Below, piece by piece: positions 39,859-44,340 of a DNA stretch of 44,340 nucleotides. The number at the start of each line of letters is the position of its first letter. Within the stretch, counting starts at the first letter, position 1. A program made the translations under genes and the position numbers. The DNA comes from Ruminococcaceae bacterium UBA7101 (GTDB lineage: Bacteria; Bacillota; Clostridia; Oscillospirales; Acutalibacteraceae). The stretch is from the NCBI GenBank assembly GCA_002493325.1, contig DKYL01000017.1, forward strand, positions 1-44,340. The letters are read 5' to 3'. The notes beneath the pieces are model-generated. The model made no database searches. It was not told where the DNA came from and saw nothing but the letters and a program-made list of their open reading frames with translations.

Positions 39859-40851
39859 TCAGCCTGTAATACCGTTAATCTGAATCAGCTCTCCCTCAGT
39901 AAGCTCAGGGAAATCAAGGGCTTTCAGATTTTCAAGAAGCTGTTCCTTTGAGTGTACACCCACTAAAACAGATGTAATATTTTTATTCTGTGCCAGCCAC
40001 TGTATTGCCATTTGTGAAAGTGACTGCCCACGCTTATGTGCCATATTGCAAAGCTCTTTAATCTGATAAGGTCTGCGGCTGTCATAGCCAACGTGTGCCT
40101 GAAGCTTTTCGTTGCCGTGCAGTCTTGAATTTTCAGGAATGCCGTTTTCAAATTTATCACTTAGCTGACCCTGTGCGAGTGGAGAAAAAGCGATAATGCC
40201 CTTGTGCTTATCGTGAGCCTCCTTGATTAAATCGTTGTGCTCAATAGTTCTGTCAAATATGGAATATCTGTTCTGGTTGATAATAAAGGGCACATTATAA
40301 TCATCAAATTTGTGATGCATTTTGTGCATTGTTTTTCCGTCATAGTTGCTTATGCCTGCATACAAAGCCTTGCCCTGTCTGACAATATCTGCAAGACAGA
40401 GTGCAGTTTCTTTAAGCGGAGTTTCAGGCGTCATACAGTGGTGATAAAAAATATCGACATAATCAAGCCCCATTCTTTGAAGACTCTGGTCAAGGGATGC
40501 CATAAGATATTTTCTTGAGCCGCCTCTGCCGCCGTAAGGACCCTGCCACATTTCATAGCCTGCCTTGGTGCTTATTATTAATTCATCACGATAGGGCTTG
40601 AGATTTTCTTTAAATATTTTACCGAAGTTAATTTCGGCTCTTCCCGGCTCAGGACCATAGTTGTTCGCCAAATCAAAATGGGTGATTCCATTGTCAAAGG
40701 CGGTGAGGATGATGTCCTTCATCGTGTCATAATCATCATTTATTCCGAAATTCTGCCACAGTCCCACGGAAATTTTAGGCAGTGCCAGTCCGCTTTCACC
40801 GCAGTAGCTGTAAGTCATTTTATCATATCTGTTATCATTTGCTTTATACAT
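39859..40851 (-). CDS. Aldo/keto reductase, YghZ/glyceraldehyde-3-phosphate reductase-like
   Basis: A 330-residue NADPH-dependent reductase. Catalytic tetrad: Asp60 and Tyr65 in HFDLANNYGPEPG, Lys96 in ISTKAGYEMW, and His137/138 in DIFYHHC. The blocks SRKYLMASLDQSLQRMGLDYVDIFYHH and RQGKALYAGISNYDG are very close to the L-glyceraldehyde-3-phosphate reductase (YghZ/Gpr) subgroup; I cite short parts only. ATG 40851 is chosen for GGAGGT upstream; a longer reading frame would extend into the preceding terminator. It may detoxify aldehydes. Usual family length. Confidence 0.9.
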   Translation of the reverse strand: MYKANDNRYDKMTYSYCGESGLALPKISVGLWQNFGINDDYDTMKDIILTAFDNGITHFDLANNYGPEPGRAEINFGKIFKENLKPYRDELIISTKAGYEMWQGPYGGRGGSRKYLMASLDQSLQRMGLDYVDIFYHHCMTPETPLKETALCLADIVRQGKALYAGISNYDGKTMHKMHHKFDDYNVPFIINQNRYSIFDRTIEHNDLIKEAHDKHKGIIAFSPLAQGQLSDKFENGIPENSRLHGNEKLQAHVGYDSRRPYQIKELCNMAHKRGQSLSQMAIQWLAQNKNITSVLVGVHSKEQLLENLKALDFPELTEGELIQINGITG

Positions 40852-40882
40852 AATAATATTTACCTCCGCTTTATAAAACGAA

Positions 40883-40910
40883 AGCTGATTGCAATAATTC
40901 ACAATCAGCT
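40883..40910 (-). terminator. Terminator after the ireB-linked gene
   Basis: A perfect 9-bp stem (AGCTGATTG / CAATCAGCT on the plus strand, 10-base loop); on the minus strand it is followed by TTTCGTTTT. It lies between the 99-residue protein gene and the aldo/keto reductase. Confidence 0.75.
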
Positions 40911-40916
40911 CATTGA

Positions 40917-41216
40917 TTAAGATTGCTTTAAAGCTCTTTCAAGCCATACAGCACCAAGGTCTAATGCATTGAAAAGACCGACTTTTTCACTTTTCTTAAC
41001 TATTTTTTCCTTTGGTGATACATCCTCATCGGTATTAAGAAGCTGAATAGCGACCTTGCCCGATACTTTCAAATCCTCAATACTGTCATCCTCATTGATG
41101 ATGTTGAGACAGATTACATATGGATCATTCATATTACCATAATAAATGGTTTTGCCGCATCTAACCAAAGGCTTACCTTTGTATTCCAGGAATTTTTCCA
41201 TTTTATCCTCTGCCAA
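40917..41216 (-). CDS. Conserved-looking 99-residue protein downstream of ireB
   Basis: A 99-residue acidic, soluble protein with no signal peptide. It contains YKGKPLVRCGKTIYYGNMNDPYV, VSGKVAIQLLNTDED and a C-terminal helix (LFNALDLGAVWLERALKQS). I do not recognise a family. The best ribosome site, AGGAGGG, is seven bases before a TTG codon at 41216, so translation probably starts at TTG; ATG 41201 five codons in is an alternative with GAGGAT nearby. It is 24 bases after the ireB stop and followed by a terminator, so it is co-transcribed with ireB. In many Firmicutes ruvX (yrrK) and yrzB follow ireB; neither is found here. Confidence 0.7.
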   Translation of the reverse strand: MAEDKMEKFLEYKGKPLVRCGKTIYYGNMNDPYVICLNIINEDDSIEDLKVSGKVAIQLLNTDEDVSPKEKIVKKSEKVGLFNALDLGAVWLERALKQS

Positions 41217-41240
41217 AGATAACCCTCCTTTTAACGTATT

Positions 41241-41483
41241 TTAGCCGAGATAAGACTTTACCATAGCCGCTAATAATTCATCACGATCAATGCGCCTTAT
41301 GAGGCTTCGTGCATTGTTGTGTGTTGTGATGTATGTGGGGTCTTCTGAAAGAATATAGCCGACAATCTGATTGATGGGATTATATCCCTTCTCCTGCAGT
41401 GCATCAAATACCTCGGTTAAAGTATCCTTCATAATATCCTCTTTTTCATCACCAATTCTGAATGTCATTGTTTTATCAGTCAA
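41241..41483 (-). CDS. ireB: IreB family regulatory phosphoprotein (UPF0297)
   Basis: An 80-residue protein with the family signature ETL/DTLTEVFDALQEKGYNPINQIVGYILSEDPTYI and NNARSLIRRIDRDELL (only partly quoted). In Enterococcus, IreB is phosphorylated by the PASTA kinase IreK and lowers cephalosporin resistance. The threonines near the N-terminus (MTDKTMTF) match the region phosphorylated there. The start appears to be TTG 41483, seven bases after GGAGGTGG; an ATG at 41468 is too far from that site. Its promoter is divergent from pheST. Confidence 0.93.
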   Translation of the reverse strand: MTDKTMTFRIGDEKEDIMKDTLTEVFDALQEKGYNPINQIVGYILSEDPTYITTHNNARSLIRRIDRDELLAAMVKSYLG

Positions 41484-41518
41484 GGTAAAGCCACCTCCTT
41501 ATAAAGCATTACACATTA

Positions 41519-41547
41519 ATTATATACAAATTTTACTAAAATTACAA
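41519..41547 (-). promoter_or_regulatory. ireB promoter
   Basis: On the minus strand TTGTAA (41547-41542), 17 bp, TATAAT (41524-41519), about 35 bases before the TTG start. It is divergent from the pheST promoter 18 bases away. Confidence 0.72.
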
Positions 41548-41564
41548 CACTTTTTTTAAAATGC

Positions 41565-41594
41565 TTGACTTATTCATAGTTTTTGGTTTATAAT
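41565..41594 (+). promoter_or_regulatory. pheST promoter
   Basis: TTGACT (41565-41570), 18 bp, TATAAT (41589-41594). Transcription would begin near 41601, at the 5' end of the T-box leader. Confidence 0.78.
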
Positions 41595-41600
41595 CTCATT

Positions 41601-41848
41601 AATCATTAAAGACCTTGAACGGGTGTAAGTAGACTGTTTTGATGTTAAAGAGAGTGCACGGGCGGTGTGAGTGCATACAGATTGTCAGTCGAATTTCAGC
41701 CCGGGAGTCCCTGACGAGCAACTAAGTCAGGCGTAGTGCTGCGTTAAAGCATAGAGCGGCAATTATTTAATTGCAATTTGAGTGGTACCACGGAAGTTAA
41801 CTTTCGCCTCATATGAGGTGAAGGTTTTTTATTTTTTAGGAGGGAATT
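41601..41848 (+). promoter_or_regulatory. T-box leader, tRNA-Phe responsive, with terminator
   Basis: A ~248-base leader with the features of a T-box riboswitch. Stem I is formed by segments near 41617-41633 and 41686-41703 (GACTG with CAGTC; CGGG with CCCG), leaving an internal loop that contains TTC (41695-41697), a Phe codon followed by A. The T-box core TGAGTGGTACCACGG is at 41779-41793. A terminator stem follows at 41801-41824 with two T-runs (41825-41837). Uncharged tRNA-Phe would stabilise the antiterminator and allow pheST expression. The downstream gene agrees with the codon. Confidence 0.93.
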
Positions 41849-42901
41849 ATGGAAAGCAGAATTACAGCTCTCAGAGAAAAGTTTGAAGCCGAGCTTTCAA
41901 AAATTGAAAATTCGGCTGAGCTTGAAAGCATCCGTGTTCAGTACCTTGGCAAAAAGGGCAGTGTAACCGATTTGCTCAAGGGAATGAAAGAGCTTTCAAA
42001 CGATGAAAGAAAGGCACTTGGTGCAAAGGTTAATGAGCTCAAGGGTGCTGTTGCAAATAAGATTGCAGAAAAAACAGCAGAGCTTAAGGAAAAGGAAATT
42101 GAAAGGGAAATCAACTCAATGCCTGAGTTTGATATTTCAATGCCTGCAAAGCTTGAGCGTGGCTCATATCATCCCATTACCTTAGTACAGCGTGAGGTTG
42201 AGCGTATATTTAAATCAATGGGCTTTACTGTTGAGGATTACAGCGAGGTTGTAACCGACTATGAATGCTTTGAGTCACTTAATATTCCAAAGCATCACCC
42301 TGCAAGAGATATGCAGGACACCTATTATTTAGAAAACGGTCAGCTTTTAAAGAGCCAGACCTCAGCAGCACAGAATGCAATTTATAAAAAGTATAAGGAT
42401 GCACTTGTCAATGACGGTGTGCCGATTAAGGCAATTTTCCCGGGCAGATGCTTCAGAAATGAGGCAACGGATGCCTGCCACGAAAACACCTTCTTCCAGA
42501 TGGAGGGTGTTATGGTTGACAAAAATATTTCTATTTCAAATCTGATTTATTTTATGAAAACAATGCTTTCAGAGGTATTTCAGAAGGATATTAAGGTTCG
42601 TCTTCGTCCCGGCTTTTTCCCATTCGTAGAGCCCGGTTTTGAGCTTGATATAAGCTGTCTTATCTGCGGCGGTGAGGGCTGCCCGAGCTGTAAGCACAGC
42701 GGCTGGCTTGAGCTTTGCCCTTGCGGTATGATTCACCCTGAGGTGCTTAAGGCGGGCGGCATTGATCCTGACGAGTACACAGGCTTTGCTTTCGGTCTTG
42801 GTTTAACAAGACTTGTTATGATGAAATATGGTATTAAAGATATTCGTGATTTAAACAGCGGCAGCCTTAAGAGCCTGTCACAGTTTACCGATGATGAGTA
42901 A
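41849..42901 (+). CDS. pheS: Phenylalanyl-tRNA synthetase alpha subunit
   Basis: A 350-residue class II aminoacyl-tRNA synthetase subunit. An N-terminal coiled coil (residues 1-90) binds tRNA. Motif 2 is seen in FPGRCFRNEATDACHENTFFQMEG and motif 3 in GFAFGLGLTRLVMMKYGI. The Cys-rich insertion (CLICGGEGCPSCKHSGW) is normal for Firmicutes PheS, though an extra CPCG replaces the common LGAG. AGGAGGG lies five bases before ATG 41849. It is transcribed from the T-box leader and followed 17 bases later by pheT. Confidence 0.97.
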   Translation: MESRITALREKFEAELSKIENSAELESIRVQYLGKKGSVTDLLKGMKELSNDERKALGAKVNELKGAVANKIAEKTAELKEKEIEREINSMPEFDISMPAKLERGSYHPITLVQREVERIFKSMGFTVEDYSEVVTDYECFESLNIPKHHPARDMQDTYYLENGQLLKSQTSAAQNAIYKKYKDALVNDGVPIKAIFPGRCFRNEATDACHENTFFQMEGVMVDKNISISNLIYFMKTMLSEVFQKDIKVRLRPGFFPFVEPGFELDISCLICGGEGCPSCKHSGWLELCPCGMIHPEVLKAGGIDPDEYTGFAFGLGLTRLVMMKYGIKDIRDLNSGSLKSLSQFTDDE

Positions 42902-42918
42902 GAAAGGAGAGTAAAATT

Positions 42919-44340
42919 ATGTTTTTATCAATGAACTGGATCAGTGATTTCGTGGATTTCACAGGTCTTGACAAGCTTGACTTGATTCACCGTTTCTCCC
43001 TTTCCACTGCTGAGGTAGAAAACGAAATATTCTTTAAGGGCAGCGATTTATCAGGTGTTGTTGTTGCTGAGATTAAATCTGTTGAAAATCACCCTGATTC
43101 CAAAAAGCTTCATCTTTTAAAGGTTGATGCAGGTGATGCAGAGCTTACAGATGTTGTTTGCGGTGCACCGAATGTAAGAGTCGGTATGAAAACAGCTTTT
43201 GCCAAGGTTGGTGCAAAGCTTGGCGAGATTGAAATTTCACCTCGTCCGCTTGCAGGCTATACCTCTTACGGTATGTGCTGCAGTGAAAAGGAAATCGGTA
43301 TCAGCGACGATAATTCAGGTATTATGGATATTACCGAGGAGGTTGCCAACGGTACTGATATTAAGGATTTGTACCAGATTGATGATATTATCTTTGAGGT
43401 TGACAATAAGTCACTGACAAACCGTCCTGACCTTTGGGGTCACTATGGCATTGCCCGTGAGTTTGCAGCTCTTGCAGGCAGGGAACTCAAACCTCTTGAT
43501 ACGGTTGATTTGTCACAGTATAACAATCTGCCAAAGGTGGATATGAAGATTGAAGATCCGCTTTGTCAGAGATATTCCTGTTTACAGGTCGAGAATATCA
43601 ATACTGCTGTTTCACCTGTGAATATGCGTATCCGTCTGTTCTACTGCGGAATGAGAGCAATCAATTTCCTTGCAGATTTAACAAACTATTTAATGCTTGA
43701 AATGGGTCAGCCGATGCATGCATTTGATTCACGCAAGGTTGAAAAAATTCGTATTAAGCGTTTTGATGAAAAATTCACTTTCCAGACTCTTGACGGCGTT
43801 GAAAGAAATATTGATGAAGATACACTGATGATTTGCAATGACAATACCCCTGTTGCCATTGCAGGTATTATGGGCGGTCTTGACAGTGAAATTGTTGAGG
43901 ATACAACAACACTGACCCTTGAATCTGCAACCTTTAATGCAGTTTCAATCCGCAAATCAACTGTTCGTCTTTCACACAGAACAGATGCATCCATGCGTTA
44001 TGAAAAGTGCCTTGACCCTGAAATGACTGTGCCTGCTATCGCACGTTTTGTTAAGCTGATGACAGATATTGACAGCGGTGTTCAGGTTGTTTCATCCCTT
44101 ACGGATGAATATGCATTCAAATATGATGAGGTTAAGCTTGACTTTGACAAGGCTTTTGTTGATAAGTACACAGGTATTGATATTGATAATGATACAATAG
44201 TAAATACACTCAGTTCACTGGGCTTTACCGTTTCACTGGCTGATAATCAGTTCAGTGTTATCGTTCCAAGCTGGAGAGCAACAAAGGACGTTACCATCAA
44301 GGCAGATATTATTGAGGAAATCACCCGTATTTACGGCTAT
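42919..44340 (+). CDS. pheT: Phenylalanyl-tRNA synthetase beta subunit (3' end outside window)
   Basis: An open reading frame of 474 codons that runs off the window; a full PheT is about 800 residues. It begins MFLSMNWISDFVDFTGLD. The tRNA-binding OB-fold follows (VVVAEIKSVENHPDSKKLHLLKVD, about residues 45-150), then the B3/B4 editing domain (residues ~200-375, with MLEMGQPMHAFDSRKVE and GIMGGLDSEI), and the start of the B5 domain (GIDIDNDTIVNTLSSLGF). AAAGGAGAG precedes ATG 42919. Truncation is only due to the window edge. Confidence 0.96.
   Translation, partial: MFLSMNWISDFVDFTGLDKLDLIHRFSLSTAEVENEIFFKGSDLSGVVVAEIKSVENHPDSKKLHLLKVDAGDAELTDVVCGAPNVRVGMKTAFAKVGAKLGEIEISPRPLAGYTSYGMCCSEKEIGISDDNSGIMDITEEVANGTDIKDLYQIDDIIFEVDNKSLTNRPDLWGHYGIAREFAALAGRELKPLDTVDLSQYNNLPKVDMKIEDPLCQRYSCLQVENINTAVSPVNMRIRLFYCGMRAINFLADLTNYLMLEMGQPMHAFDSRKVEKIRIKRFDEKFTFQTLDGVERNIDEDTLMICNDNTPVAIAGIMGGLDSEIVEDTTTLTLESATFNAVSIRKSTVRLSHRTDASMRYEKCLDPEMTVPAIARFVKLMTDIDSGVQVVSSLTDEYAFKYDEVKLDFDKAFVDKYTGIDIDNDTIVNTLSSLGFTVSLADNQFSVIVPSWRATKDVTIKADIIEEITRIYGY

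Overview
The window looks like chromosomal DNA of a low-GC, gut-type Clostridia (Oscillospirales/Ruminococcaceae-like) bacterium. The evidence is AGGAGG-type ribosome sites, TTGACA/TATAAT promoters, a phenylalanine-type T-box, ireB, mutS2, an era-yqzL-recO order, lipoproteins with Gram-positive lipoboxes, and a secreted protein with Cys-x-x-Cys-Gly cell-surface motifs. I see no tRNA, rRNA, CRISPR array, transposase or prophage.

Region 1 (about 1-22200) is a glycan-degradation region. One tight 12 kb operon (88-12310) encodes a GH123/DUF6067-like glycosidase, two different GH29 alpha-L-fucosidases, a membrane-anchored metallophosphoesterase, a GH16 lipoprotein, a second metallophosphoesterase fused to a PQQ-type beta-propeller, a GH18 lipoprotein with an N-terminal discoidin-like domain, and a DUF362 protein. 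Next come a convergent intracellular GH33 sialidase, an iron-dependent alcohol dehydrogenase, a small XRE regulator divergent from a large secreted protein, a GH2 beta-galactosidase, an NAD(P)HX repair enzyme and a small lipoprotein. The endo-type enzymes (GH16, GH18) carry export signals. The exo-type enzymes (GH29, GH33, GH2) do not. This suggests that glycans are cut outside and trimmed inside; fucose, sialic acid, galactose and sulfate together point to host mucin-like or N-glycans. The substrate is inferred.

Region 2 (about 22200-27150, minus strand) is a second operon: FkbM methyltransferase, TauE/SafE exporter, cytoplasmic Cys-type sulfatase, GPH-family sugar symporter, then a 49-residue Cys-rich membrane peptide. 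The peptide's ribosome site is paired with an upstream arm that mimics the 3' end of 16S rRNA.

Region 3 (27259-33656) is a housekeeping operon: corC-like, phoH, ybeY, era, yqzL, recO, mutS2.

Region 4 (33699-41483) holds a PadR regulator with a large membrane protein, azlCD, a divergent EF-G paralogue, an intergenic stretch with a perfect 36-bp palindrome, an aldo/keto reductase, and ireB with an unknown partner; the last two use TTG starts.

Region 5 (41565-44340) is a T-box-controlled pheST operon, with pheT cut by the window edge.
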